From Hirudo medicinalis (taxonomy: Eukaryota; Annelida; Clitellata; Hirudinida; Hirudinidae), in assembly GCA_011800805.1 (NCBI GenBank), contig MPNW01000150.1:243721-307720 (forward strand): DNA of 64,000 nt, read 5' to 3'. How positions within the stretch are numbered: position 1 is the first letter of the stretch; each line of letters opens with the position of its first letter. Position numbers and translations under genes: made by a program. Positions 37,669 through 50,100 of this stretch are shown here, in pieces. The notes beneath the pieces are model-generated. The model did no database searches, had not been told where the DNA came from, and was given only the letters and a program-made list of their open reading frames with translations.

Positions 37669-39699
37669 TCAGTCTTCATCTTCATCCTCATGGTCACTCC
37701 CAACAGGTGTACCTGGCACTTCATTGTCCTCATTCAGCCCTTCAGTCTGCAACGAGACATGGTACATGGCATCTTTTGTAAATAGTTTTTGTAATTTTAT
37801 TAAGAGAAAGGGATTTAATTATCTAATTAATTATTAAGATTTAATTAGTAGGCAATGTGGTTCAATTGTCCCTCGGAAATGACCTCATTCATCTGATTTT
37901 CAGGTCCTTGTTCCGATCTTGCCGTAGGCTCATCATCCTTTTCCACTAGAGGTTCATCTACTTCTAGACTGATTTCCATGTTATCTGTCTTTTTCAAAAT
38001 TTGTTGAGACATTTTCATTCTCTTGATGACCGTTTCCCTGATGAGTCCATCCAGGAGCCTCCTTGCAGTGAGGTGGGTGTTGAGATTCTTTCGAACATTT
38101 CTCAACAAGCTCGGGAAGAAGTTTGTTTCAATTTCTAGGGTTGACAATGGGTTTAACATTTCAGTTTGAAGGAAATCGAACAAGATGTACAAACCTCTCT
38201 CTACTGGGTCATGAAAGAAGCCATTTTCTGAAAGAGTAGCAAGTACTGATGGAACTAAGTCTATCAAAAGTTGTTGTGCATAAACTTTTGCGGCAATTTT
38301 TTCGGCAGTTTCCTTGTCTTGCTTTATTTTTTCTTCCTGTTGTTTCATCCTCAGCAACTGCAATTGTAATTTATTTAAGTAATTTATTATCAATTTACGA
38401 GGTTGTAATACTGTTTTTTACAAATATGTTTTAAAGTACAATCTTGAATATTGAAAAATAAAACCATTATCTCCTAGATGAAAGTGATTTAGCCTGCATC
38501 TTAAGATAAAATGAACAAGCAAAGATAAAAAATCAGATAAAAGTTTAGGCATCTTTACTTTTTCATGTTTCCTCCTTCTCTCCATCTCCTCAAGTCTTTG
38601 TTGTTCCTGCAGCTCAGCCTCCCTCATTTCCTCAAATATCTTCTGCTTATCTCTCAGGGAGGCCAATTCCTCTTCTTCCATGACTTCAATCAAGGCCTGC
38701 TCAGTCACCTTCCCAACCAAAACTTCTAAGATTGGTTGAACTTCAAGGTCAAAGTCAAATAGCTGTTGTGACAAATTTGTTGAACAGTTTTCTCCACAAG
38801 TTGTCATTTAAAATTTTCTAGACACATTTAAGTTGGAAAATATTACCTTTAATAAGTATGGTAAGCATATCCTTACATCAATTATATTTATGATTTAAAA
38901 ATTCATGAATCTGATCACAATAATGACCATAACAACATACGTCCCCATTATAAATTTGCGTTTCTTGATCCATGCCTGTCTTTGCAGGGATGAAAAGTGG
39001 GGTGGGAGGCCTGTCAAGAAAAGGGTCAGTCTGGCACGAGACTTCCATTTCCTCAATTACTTCGCTCAGTTCCTCCAAATAAAGTTCAGTCTGCAGTTTT
39101 ATGTGCTGCCTTCCTTCTACTGGCTCTGGTGTGCTAGGAATCCAGGCATTTTTCTTTGAGCCTCTCAAGCTGCTGGAAAACTGCTTCTTGCTGCTTGAAT
39201 AGTTTTTCTTGTCAAACAGACTGTGATAGGCACTCTGAAATTAATTTGCAACTGCTTTTAGAGTAATCATAAAGTCAACCAGTACATTGAAATTAATATT
39301 GCATTTTATGTAAGCCAATGTTTTTATTGAGAGCATCTTTATTCAGATCCAAATGCAAGTGATACTTCGGTGTTTCTAGAATTTATGAAGGTATTTCCCC
39401 TGGCTACTTTTTTCTCAAACATCAAGTTAGAATAGGGGAGGTGATGAATAGCACTGAAAAAATGTTTAAACATGTATTATTTTCTTTACCAATAACTGAT
39501 GAGAGCTCTACTAACTCAGCAGTATGATATTCTCTGTACTTGTTCCTTTGTTGCACAACTCTCGGTTGACTCGAAAACACGTAAGCTCCATTTGATGTTC
39601 TGTTGTTTTGATCGAGCGACAGAGTCATCATTTTCTCCTTTTCATTAGTCACTCTTCGAATAGCCTGTCTCCGCTTTCCAAATTCAACCACTTCACCAG
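37669..39699 (-). CDS. RSPH3: Radial spoke head protein 3 homologue
   Basis: Stalk protein of axonemal radial spokes in motile cilia, with an A-kinase-anchoring role in the family. Exons with strong support: 39512..39699, 38941..39234, 38559..38762 and 37884..38357. Family signatures are YVFSSQPR near the N-terminus, SCQTDPFLDRPPTPLFIPAK, LFDFDLEVQPILEVLVGK, the EQALIEVMEEEELA segment, a Glu/Arg-rich helix, and AQQLLIDLVPSVL. Both ends are uncertain. The reading frame opens at an acceptor-like site at 39699, but translation could begin at the ATG at 39631. At the C-terminus either translation runs to a stop at 37845, or a weak donor after 37884 joins 37669..37746, giving an acidic tail ending DHEDEDED. 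An AATAAA at about 37796 favours the first option. Confidence 0.9.
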
Positions 39700-39993
39700 C
39701 TGCTTAGCAACGACTTTGATTTCAGTCTTAATTAAATGCATTAATACTATTCAAGACTAATTAATGTTTATATTTAATTTAAACTTTTAAACAAAAAAAA
39801 AGAAAATTTATTTCTAAAATATAAATTTGCGATACGATTTGTAGCTGTGCGTGAAAGTATCTAATGCACGTGTTTCAAATCGATTCACAAAAAGTCCCGT
39901 GTCATCACTTAGCAATTTATTTATAAGCCATAAGTACATGCTTCTTCAGAATTCCCTGTATTTGTCTTCAAGCAGACTTTTTCGAACTTCGAC
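39700..39993. promoter_or_regulatory. Short head-to-head promoter region, RSPH3 and SH3BP2-like
   Basis: Only about 290 bases separate the outermost coding exons of two divergent genes, so a shared bidirectional promoter is likely. AGCAAC at 39706-39711 resembles one half of an RFX-type X-box, the motif common at ciliary genes, but the other half is poor. Confidence 0.4.
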
Positions 39994-42378
39994 ATGGATA
40001 AAATACCATTGCCCCGGAAGAACACTAGTAATTAGAAATGTTATAAGTATTCAACAGTGCTATAATTTGTAATTTTAATGTCTAATTATCTCTTGATTTG
40101 AAGGCTGTCAGATGTTGCTGAGGGACCCAAAAGTTACGCACCATGGGCATCTAAGAAGGAGAAGAACATTTGTCGATTCGATAACCGACAAACTTCCAAT
40201 ACTAAATTGTGAGTTTCTCTATATAAAAAAAAAAGAATCGAATTATTCTATCAGTTGTCAAACCTGTCGAATCTTCTGACATTGTCGTCCTGCGATTTTC
40301 GTTATTTGTAATAGCAACAAAGATAATGTGTCGTGTTTAACCCAGCCTGCAGCGCCAGGGAGCGCTCTCGGATAGGGGCGCTATATAAATGGTAGATCGT
40401 TTAAAAGTACCCTCACATCCTATTTGTATAGGATCCTATTTGTGCCACAAGTCACTCAAAAGATCTCATAAATACGATAATTATGATTTTATTCAAAATT
40501 TTGGAATGAAATGGGGCTGAAAGCTGTTCAAGTGAGGTCATCTCAAGCTATAACGGAACTTTGCTTTTAAGTTTTTTGCAGACGACGGAACGAATTGCTT
40601 TCAATCTGCCTCAATCGTCATTTGCTATGACATGTGATTCAATGTTCGGCGTTTTAACATTTCTTTTCACAAAATTAAATATCAAATGTTTGTGATATCT
40701 ATCAAAAATTTGGGGTCGCAGGTAGTGAAACTGAAAAAAGTAATGGTGACAAAACTGTTTCCACTATCTGCAAGCCGAAAAGTATCAAGGAAAGTTGCAA
40801 AACATGGTTCTAGCAACGCAAATTTGCTGTCACTGCTCAGCAAACGTCAGGCATGAAGCTTTTGTTTAGAGTGGCATACTTTATGTTCGAACTAATCATT
40901 TGCGCCAGATGGTGTCGATTATAGCATCCTGTGATTCCAGTGGCCGGTTGACCAAGATTCCATATCTTTGTCCAACTAATGGCCGTAATATTCAAAACAA
41001 GTTTAACAGGCATTCTGTAAGCCTATGCAGAGGCTATGCAGAGGCCAGTCAACAAGACAATGTAGTTCGCCTTGACAAATTTCTCACTTATGGTGAATGA
41101 ATGCACCGATGTCAATGGGGTTGAAAAAGTTAGCATTCGCTTCCTGGAGCAAAAAGGCATCGTTGAGATGTTTTTAATGTGTTGGACTATTGAGTCCACA
41201 AAGGCTGGCAATATTCACAGGTGCATTAAAACAAAATTTGGTTTTAGTTTGTGCGCTGCATCATTCGAAGGTGCATCAAACATCGGGGCGGTTTTCTTCG
41301 CAGAAATAGTTCTGATGACTTGTTTCATAGTATTTCGTGATATTATTAATACCTTCCGTGATTCTGATAGGTAAAATACATGAATGTGTAACTAATTCAT
41401 GACGACCAACTTCATGATCATCATGACAGGATGTTGTCAAACAAGTTTTCAATTTCAAAGCGGTTCTCAGAAGCAAACAAATGACGCTGCATGAGCTCCT
41501 TGAATGAATGTTGACGTGAAGTAAATTTTGCAGCGGCACAATAGACTCGTAGTTGCATCTATTAATGGCGTCTCTGTAAGCCAATTAATACTCACTTATG
41601 TTAGTAATTATTAATGGTTCTAAATTCAAGGACAGTTTTTAGACAACATAAATTTAGGTGAAAAAAAGTGCAATAAAAAAGATTTAGTTTTCAGCTACAC
41701 TCTTTTTTCAACTTCACTGGAATTATTACTGATAATATTGTACTTTATTTATATAGCGCCACATGCATAGACGTTTTTTGTTAACCTTATATATAGCGCC
41801 TCTTGAGGCGGTGCAGGCTAGATATCGATCACGATACATTACGACTGTCAGCGCCCATTGTCAATGTCGAAATAATACGCCATCGCGATGCTATTATTAT
41901 TATTTTTATTCAAAGTCAAACTCGGCCGTATTTACAGCCGGATAAAATGAAAGCCAAGTCTCATCCAGAGACCTCAGACAATACAAGAAAAAACAAAACA
42001 TAAGACAAAAAAACAAAAAGCAAAGCAAAAAAAAAAAAATAAAATAAAATAAAAATAAACCGAAATGTCTTAATTACTAACTGCGTCAAAACTTAAATCG
42101 AATGTACATAAACAAAAACGTTTGTCCTTTCGATGTCAGTTCTTCTTTCAATCAACCAAGTACTTTCCTTAGAATATGTGCTGCACCATTCAAGGCAATG
42201 TTTTGAACATCTTCAGTACTCGGCTTTCCGGGAATCGATTCAATTTCTTTTCTAAAATTGTCACTCATAGTTCCTAAGGCTCCAACTACAACTGCTACCA
42301 CTTTTGTCTTGACATTCCACATTCTAGAAATTTCTATCTGTAGATCTTTGTATTTCAACCTCTTTTCTGTCTTTTTAA

Positions 42379-42413
<35 letters not shown>

Positions 42414-45400
42414 GATTATTTAATATATTATNAACCCTACCCACCTGGAAAACCGGGGAGAACTGACAAAATTGGCTCCCCATGAGTCGGCTTTTGCCGG
42501 TCACTTTTCCAGGCACCCCTAAGAACTTGTTAGTTGTTAGAACCTGTGGGATGGAAATAGTTCTCGTTGCGTTGCGATTGAGTTACGAGGCAAGAATTGT
42601 GATGGTATTTCGGGATGAAGCAGTGAATGAGGCTGGGAAGTTTGTCGAGAAAGGTTGTTCGTATCTGTGTACAAAGGGGAAAGTTCAGTAATGCCAGTAG
42701 GGACATACGTCTGATTAGCGGATGCGGCCCGGCCCCGGAGAACGTCAAAGGTTTTAGGGCCGAAAAGTTCAGCGAAGGCTGAATGTATGGCGCTCCTCTT
42801 ATGGAGTTTCAATTTCTTGGGGAAGCTCTTACAAATAAATATTTATTTAATATAAATATATAATGTAAATTAATATTATATATTGATTAAGGCATTATAT
42901 TTTTATTAATATTATTATTATAATAAGAAAACAGTGTGATTCCATTGCAGGGAGCAATTGTTACGTGGTCATCCACGGAGGCAGTTTGTACATCTTCAAC
43001 AATGAACGTACCAATTCCCCGGATGAAGCTTTCTCGTTGTTTGGTTTCACCAAGTGAGTTTTGCGAATGTTTAAAAGTTCATCGAGTTTAAAATTAATTA
43101 ATTACTCATATCTCCGCCACATTTCAACTATTGATGGGCAAGTCAGAACCTTGACATACAATTCGGGGTATCCGGGAAATTTATCGCGGAAAATTTATCG
43201 TCTAAAACATTCTTAGGATTCCAGCTGACCTCCATGAGTTTCTGTTGCCCTCCTTCCTGGACTTTCAGGTTGCCATTTAATATAATTTATCGATTGATGA
43301 GCAACATTATGTTAGGCCACACAAAGAGAATCACCTTACCAGACCCTCATCGAGTCACGCCGGTTCCTCAGATAGTCTAATTTCTTTTGAATTTCTTTTC
43401 CCTTCCTGAATTTCTGTTACCCTCCTCTCCGGACTTTTCGAAATGTGTGCATTGAAGAGTTAGATTTCAAGTTGGCTTTTAACATCGATTGACATGCAAC
43501 GTAAGCGAACTACACAACGGGAATCACTTTACCAGATACTCATCAAGAAAAGCCTATTCCACAGATCGTCTAATTATTTCTTCTGATCCGAAGAGTATAT
43601 ACTACTTGTTATACTACTCCGAGGACATAGCCAACTGTTATATACTGTTATATTATGTTTTTCATTAACTTGCTGGTAACATGTTCCTTCGTGGTTGTTG
43701 TTGTTGCTCCAGACTCTGAATTAATGCTTGTAATAATTTAATTAATTGAATTTTTATATTTTTTACATTTATATTATTTTCAAAATCTATGAATGCTTCA
43801 TTTACATGTACTTTATTTGGATAACCTTATTCTAAGGGACCATCGTATTTATATCAATTTATTTTCTCTTAATAATTGTTTAGACGATTAATTTTCCGCA
43901 TCCACAATTCGGTGGTGGTGAGTTCTTATTAGACATTTATTTCGACTTTTGACTAATGTTTTAACCAGGTGCTACACATGTCCGAACGAAGTTCCAGCCA
44001 AAGTTCTCTGGCCTTTCAAGATGGTGAATGCTCTTTCTAAAAAGGATAAAATGCATTACTTCTCAGCTTCATCAGAATCGGTCATGAATGTAATATTTTA
44101 TTTATTTCTTTTTTACAAATTAGTCATCCATAATTAATTATCGACATCTCCGTTAATAGACTGAATCATGTAAAGGGATATGTCCTTATTTGAGGTTTTT
44201 TTGGCAAATCAATGTTGATGCTTGCAATTCACCTTAGAGTGATATGGTCATTTTTAATCGATAAATCTGCATAATGCCTTAGCACCTGGTTGTATAACTC
44301 TGTAAACTTACTAAGGAATTTGGGTAGATCAAAAACACCCACTTTTCATTGCTGACGTAGTAAGACGGGCTGCTTTGTTGCGGTTGATTGTGAGGTATTA
44401 CATAAGGGGTTCAGCGTGACATTCAGAATGTTGTCGCAATAAATTACAAGATTGTCTCGGCCAATGTTTGCTCGCTGGAATACTTTACTTAATAAAAGTC
44501 TTCAATATTTTTGCAACTGTAATTTGAAGCGCAAGGAAATGTCATTGAAATACCACATGTTTCAAATCTCACTCTTTACTTGAAAGACATTACTTTTCAC
44601 CAAACCTGCAAAATGTGTTTATTTATAAAATCTATGTAATTATAACTTAGTGTAATAAATAAGGATATGATTATTATAAATATGTCATTTACAGCAATGG
44701 ATCGCAGTCATCCAACGCGAACTCTTTCAAGCTAACGGCATAACAACTTCTGGGTAAAAATAATTGACATAAAGCATTTAATCTGTCCCTTTTCATGATT
44801 TTTGCTTCTTTCTACATTTCAGTATGGACAGCAGCAGTGTAGGTTGGTCACTCAATTATGACTAATAACCATTGATTTATAATGTAAGACACAGTAATTG
44901 GTCTACAAAGAATATATACATTTTTTTACAACAATACTTTTCAGTAAAAAATCATCTATATTTGTCCATAGAAAGTCATAGTCCAGCATCAAGTACTGTG
45001 GAAATACGAGCAGTAAGACATTTATTTCTTAAATATTAAGGAATACTAAGTAATATCAAATAACATAATTATCAGTAGCTCATAATAAGTACCTAATTTA
45101 ACTTTAAAAAATCAATTGAATTTACAAATCCATAAAAATTTGAAGTCGGATTGCGAAGATGACGATTGCTATCATGGGGTGCGACATTGTGCAAAGGTAT
45201 GGACTTTTCTATAAAAAATAATGGCCGTCCACAAATTATTTACGCTTTCTTGGGGTCTCTCTTCGAAAGAGCGAAAAGAAACTTTTCTGACATTCACTCC
45301 TTTAAAGTTTTATAAAATAAAATGGTTCGCTCTTCGATATTGCAAAAGCAGAATCCCTGTCGTCTCCCTAAATCTCGAGCACTCGAGATGCGTGAAGTAA

Positions 45401-46666
45401 TCTTTGAATGGCCTCTAATGTTTTCAGGCAATAAATTACAATGCCAATATCATTTATTACAACATCATTAATCACTTAAGTAAATTAGCGATTCACTAAA
45501 ATTTATAATAATCCTTAGATTGATGAACCTGACCAGAGTTGGAAGGATTTCTTTTGGAAAGGAAGTCCAGCGGAAGCAGACGCGTAAGTCATTCAAATTA
45601 GTGATGTACTTAACCAGTAATTTGATTTGAAATGTGGAAGTATAATACAATACATTATATTCTTATAACCAGTTAAAAGAATATTAAAATATTTAACCTA
45701 AGCATAAATTAACTTGAAGAATCATGAGGAATCTTGAAGAGACAGGTGTTTTTATGATCAGAAAATCAACTTACGACGACGACTCTTTGGTACGTTCAAT
45801 ATTTAGAAATTTAAAATGAAATTCGTTGTTATGTTATGTTTCACTTTTTTTTAATATGTGTACTTCCCAGACCCTGTTAATCAGAGCTCCGACCTCAGTT
45901 TACAAATTTAAAATAAACTTTGGGGTGAGTTCAAAAATTTATTCATTACATTATCTGAATCTCAAAGGATCACATCACTTCCATCATTCCACCCCTCGCT
46001 CAGTTAACCACTGATGTATGTTTTCATGCAAATAATCTTAATTGATCTTTAAATATACATTGTAATGAAAGCACTTTTGTATTTAGCCGATCTTTTGAGT
46101 GCTTTATGTATCAGACTAGGATGTGAAGGCACTTTTTTTTTATTAAAGTCCTTTGCATAACTAAGATGATTTGTATGTTGTGCAACTTTTTAATCAGAAC
46201 ACAACTGTTCTGACATCACGACTGTTGCCGTTATCGCCGCATGCAGGAACGCAACGCGTTCAACCCGCACATACTCATTACTATTGCTGTCTTCAATTAA
46301 ATCTTTTTTGTCAAAGCCATAAAACTCTTCCACAGAGGACAGAGTACTTCCTCTTTCTAAATGATCCAGATCATTCTGCTTTTCTAGGTACTTTTGATAG
46401 CGAATACTTCCTCATAAATTTTTCAATACTTATCTCTGGCAGTACTAACTATAAACTATATTCATGTGTTTTGCTTTCTTTAAGCGGAGCGATTTTCGTC
46501 CTTTGTTGAAATTATTTTAAATCATCCTCTTTAGGTCAGTGGAGTCAGCCTGGATGATGAGGAGATCTTTTTCAGCAACATCAATGAGATGCTCAGTTAT
46601 TATACCTTGAACTCCCTTTCGAATTGTGACATTTGCATCGGGAGACCGTACAAAAAGTTACAGTAA
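39994..46666 (+). CDS. SH3BP2: Compact SH3BP2-like adaptor (PH and SH2 domains)
   Basis: Cytoplasmic signalling adaptor related to vertebrate 3BP2. Twelve exons (39994..40027, 40104..40208, 42951..43053, 43969..44089, 44695..44753, 44823..44836, 44945..45012, 45146..45196, 45519..45583, 45720..45789, 45871..45924, 46535..46666) join to 291 residues in one frame; human 3BP2 has 561. The PH domain covers about 24-140, with HHGHLRRR matching the GYLHKK start, then CYVVIHGGSLYIF, AFSLFGF, HYFSASSESV and WIAVIQREL. A short acidic linker (DCEDDDCYHG) leads to an SH2 domain (about 190-291) with GVFMIRKSTYDDDSL carrying the phosphotyrosine-binding Arg and a tail MLSYYTLNSL. The proline-rich SH3-binding region of the vertebrate protein is absent. 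Exon 6 is only 14 bases. Confidence 0.85.
40377..41760 (+). mobile_element. hAT-like transposase relic in SH3BP2 intron 2
   Basis: Broken plus-strand frames between about 40790 and 41390 include LRVAYF-like text and FSLMVNECTDVNGVEKVSI, the opening of the RNase-H-like core of the hAT group related to ZNF862/ZBED proteins. A 13-base perfect inverted repeat flanks the relic: GGCGCTATATAAA at 40377-40389 and TTTATATAGCGCC at 41748-41760. I did not find a matching 8-base target duplication, and a further TATATAGCGCC lies at about 41790, so the ends are tentative. Stops and frameshifts make it inactive. Confidence 0.6.
41892..42358 (-). mobile_element. 3' end of a second LINE family, (AAT)n-tailed
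   Basis: The minus-strand frame 42358-42152 encodes a retrotransposon-type C-terminus with KYKDLQIEISRMWNVKTKVV, VGALGTMSDNF and AAHILRKVLG, a pattern common in invertebrate non-LTR element proteins. The 3' UTR that follows (41907-41980) matches 28827-28905, and the element ends in a short ATT run at 41892-41906. The 5' part is lost. Confidence 0.8.
42380..42413. repeat. (ATT)n microsatellite
   Basis: Uninterrupted ATT run just beyond the truncated 5' side of the LINE fragment. It may be the tail of yet another element copy. Confidence 0.85.
42432..42432. other. Undetermined base in the assembly
   Basis: A single n stands between AT-rich repeat DNA and a GC-richer block. It marks a low-confidence base or a join within a repeat-rich intron. 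Confidence 0.95.
42440..42830 (-). other. Unassigned GC-richer block, possible retroelement fragment
   Basis: Open on both strands; the minus-strand frame 42812-42537 (91 codons) is the longest. Its base composition differs sharply from the surrounding intron, as the LINE coding remnants do. No motif was recognised, so the assignment to a mobile element rests on context only. Confidence 0.35.
43222..43580. repeat. Diverged tandem duplication in SH3BP2 intron 3
   Basis: Two copies of about 180 bases (about 43222-43405 and 43408-43580). Matching landmarks are GAGTTTCTGTTGCCCTCC / GAATTTCTGTTACCCTCC, GGACTTTC, GAATCACCTTACCAGA / GAATCACTTTACCAGA, CTCATC, CCTCAGATAGTCTAATT / CCACAGATCGTCTAATT. 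Confidence 0.75.
46083..46270. repeat. Dispersed repeat, copy B (SH3BP2 intron 11)
   Basis: Homologous to 6353..6545 and in the same orientation on the plus strand. Shared landmarks are CCGATCTTTTGAGTGCTTT, AAGGCACTTTTTT, and TTATCGCCGCATGCAGGAAC with AACGCGTTCAACC. See copy A. Confidence 0.6.
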
Positions 46667-47196
46667 CTATTCTTCAACCGTTTTAAACCACTGTGTTTTG
46701 GTACAATTGTCAATTATTGTATTTTATCTCCTAAACCAGTGACAAGGGGTTGTTTTTGTTCAAAGATATATTTCCTGCTACTCAAAAAAGCGTGTCATGG
46801 TGAAATAGTCAATGACACAAATCACAGAGAAAACACCAGGAGTTTTCACAATCACAGCCACATGCATACATCCATTTATACTTAAAACCACAGGAAAAGG
46901 TTTTTCTACCTTTGATAAAATAACTAGTCCTCATAATTACTACTGAAATACATCTAAGATACATTTAGATTTAGAAACCTCCACATTTAAGCAGCATTTT
47001 CAATCAACTCAAATATGTTCAAACAAAGCCAATGGTAAACATTAAAAATTACCAGTAATATTAGATACCGCTTGAGAGCGCAATAAATTTTGACCGTGAC
47101 TATCAATTCAACTTTTAAAAGCACCAGGATTATTTGAAAACAGATCCAATCAATCATGGACAAATGGAAATTTAACAAAACAAACATTAAGCAATG
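46667..47196. other. Convergent 3' region, SH3BP2-like and DEPDC1
   Basis: Tail-to-tail spacer of about 530 bases. No coding signal; it must contain both 3' UTR ends. Confidence 0.4.
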
Positions 47197-50100
47197 TCAA
47201 AATCTGATGGCCTCTAGTTTTGACTTCTTGAGAATAGATTTTGGGAAGCTGACCCCTGCCACTTTATCACGTGAGTTCGTGGTAGGTGTATGAAAGGTCA
47301 CATTCTCCTTGTTTTTCAAGTCGTCTTTAGAATTTTGCCTGAGCACCTAGTGAAACATAAATATTTGTTACTCAAGTTACACATAGCAACAAAATTAAAA
47401 ACATTATTTATTGCAATTAAGTAGAATCAGCTATTTTAGATCACAAATCAATTTGGCTTACAGAATCCACAAGAGGTTGTGGGACTTTGAAAATCTCGGA
47501 ATAAAATTCCATCAAGAAATGAAGAATTTTTCTCGCAGTAGAAACTTCTGACCCACTGCTCTCCAGAGAAATGAGGAGAAATGTGAGGAATGTATCCAGG
47601 AGCTTCAAAAGTGGAATAAGCCAAATGTTAATGAGTTTTACATTAACCTGGATAATGTGTCAATAGTAACCTTGTTCAAATGGGAGGTGCCTTGGCAAAT
47701 ATTCTTTGACTTGGCAAGCAACCTGATCAGAATCATGAGCATCCTGCGCTGTTTGGGCGACACCATCAGGAAAATGTGTTGCAGGATTTCAATCATTTTG
47801 CTTGTTTGAGGAGATTCTAGAACAAAGCAGATAAATAATAAACTGTTTTTCCTATATACATAAGTTACTCACAAAAACAAGACATTCAATTGACCTCTTT
47901 CAAAGCTATACCCATTGGTTTTTGATGTTCGTAGAGTGAGGTTCTCTTCTGAACGGATTCCATTACGGAGTGAATTTTCATCCATCTTTGACTCACTCAG
48001 GTCTCTGCTGCTCTTAGACAATTGTGGCTGGGATTCAAAAGTCTCACCTTGTCCCAAGAGAAGAGAGGTATAATTCTTCAATTTCTTTTCTTTCTTGTTC
48101 CTTTTCAGTTGCTGTATTAAATAAGCATATTTATATTAAAGTACAGAAAGCTTACATCAAGTTATTTTCAAGCATTTGAATAATGTTCTTAATTACTTTT
48201 ACTCCTCCAAGAAAACTCAGAGGTTTTGATGGAGAATGGGTGCTGACGTCATTCCGAGCATCACTTGTTATGGATTCATCTGCGTTCAAGGTTGCAATTG
48301 TGTAAATCGAATATTCTCATAAACCAATTGAGACTAAATTACTCAAAGATATTTTGGTAGTTTGACAATGAAATCATTGGATGATAAAATTAATTCTTTA
48401 AGTTCTGTTTGAACATCTGTAATCGAACTCTGAATCATTATCCTTGTTCATTTAAATTACAATTAATTATCATATTTGGACTGCCTAAAATGAAGTACAA
48501 AAATGAAGGATATTTCAACATAATACAAGAAATAACAAATAAAACCCTTTAAGGTCATACGAATTGAAGAATTCAATTCTGATGAATGGCACATGGCACC
48601 TCATAAATTAAATATTATTAGAACAATTTCATATGTTGGATATACCCATCAGCAAAGATGTCAGACCTCTTTTTAAGTTGGTGAGAGACTTCTGCATAGA
48701 TGGAGATCTAGACTTCGGTGTAGAGTCAATGAGTTCAAATGAATCCATTGTGGAAAGAACAGACCTGGAATGATCTTCCACATTGGCAGCCATCGACCTA
48801 TCTGTTCTTTTCCAGCTGAAACGAAGTTTGTAAATATCTCTCCAACCAACATGATTGGTGGCCTCCACTGGTGGAGGATGGGGCCTCCTTTGTTCAGATC
48901 CAATGAGATAATCTTCAAGATAACAAAAAAAATAGTGGTGTGAATATATAAAAATGTAAATACACAATTTAAATCTAAACAAATAAAATGATTTGTTCAA
49001 TGCATTGGAATGCTAAAATGAATGGAGGTAATAAAAACCAATTTTATGGTTTGAATAGCAATAAATTGATTGATAAAGAAATGATTCAGATGACTGAATG
49101 ACTCACTGAATGAGAACATCATGATGTTAAATAAGTCTTTTGTGATGAGAGGCTCTTTGCTCTGAAGATTCACAAAATCACAGACAACATCGATTGTATC
49201 ACTGCACAGTTTCTCATTCAGGGATCCTTAGTAGAAACAACTTTCAAATCAATTTAAAGTTTTGCTCCGATCTGAAATAATTTCTGTAAATAACTTCTAA
49301 TTAAATTCGGTCGGAAATGGGCAGCAATTTAGAATAATTATTTTTATGAAAATGAAAAAAATCTCAATGATAAATCTAAATTAAGAAATAAAATAAAGAA
49401 GTTATTTCAGAATGCATTGCTTGAGATTATATTCAATTATTGTTATAATTACCAACTGATGCAAAATGTCATGTGCATAGAAATTTCAGGAGAAATTTAC
49501 CTGATGCAAGAGACTTTAAAGCAGTCACAAACCAGAGTGGAAGCTGATCTTTGTAAATATATAACTATTACATTCAGTAATTTAATAAACATTAAAACTT
49601 CATTTGCAAAATGTTTATAAGGTTAATTTGGCCTAAACAATATCAATATCATTATTAACGTCAATAATTAGTACCAATATTACTAGGACTGAGTAATATG
49701 AATAAAAAGTAATTGTCCAAAGATTGGCTAACCTTTTTTATCTATGTTTGTGGGGATGCCATTCTTATTAACTATGGACACATTATGTATTATGCTGCCA
49801 ACATCACATGGAACCCTGTAAACCAGTTGGCTGAAATCTCTCCGATCAACCAATGAATTTAAACTACAATGACAAACAAATTAATTAAAATGGTCATCAA
49901 ATTGTTCAAACTTGAGATTTTCAAGATATTGTACTTGGATTTCATTCGATTAATAAAATATTGTCAACCTTTTCAGAAAGTCCTTAATGATAGCATCTTT
50001 TCTTTCATCTGCTTGTTTATGCTGTCCTTTCCTCTGTCCCAATTCAATGCTACTGATGTTCATATTTCTTCCTGCATTCACAAGGACACATGGATCATTT

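Noticed and set aside
39842..40072. 73-codon plus-strand frame overlapping SH3BP2 exon 1
   Set aside because: It uses a different frame from the inferred exon and has no match; only the short ATG at 39994 splices in phase with the PH-domain exon.
47603..47670. Reading DEPDC1 on through 47670 (VTIDTLSR) before splicing
   Set aside because: It resembles the family's IHTFSR by coincidence, but it leads to a stop. Splicing at 47671 to 47602 gives an exact-length match to the family block.
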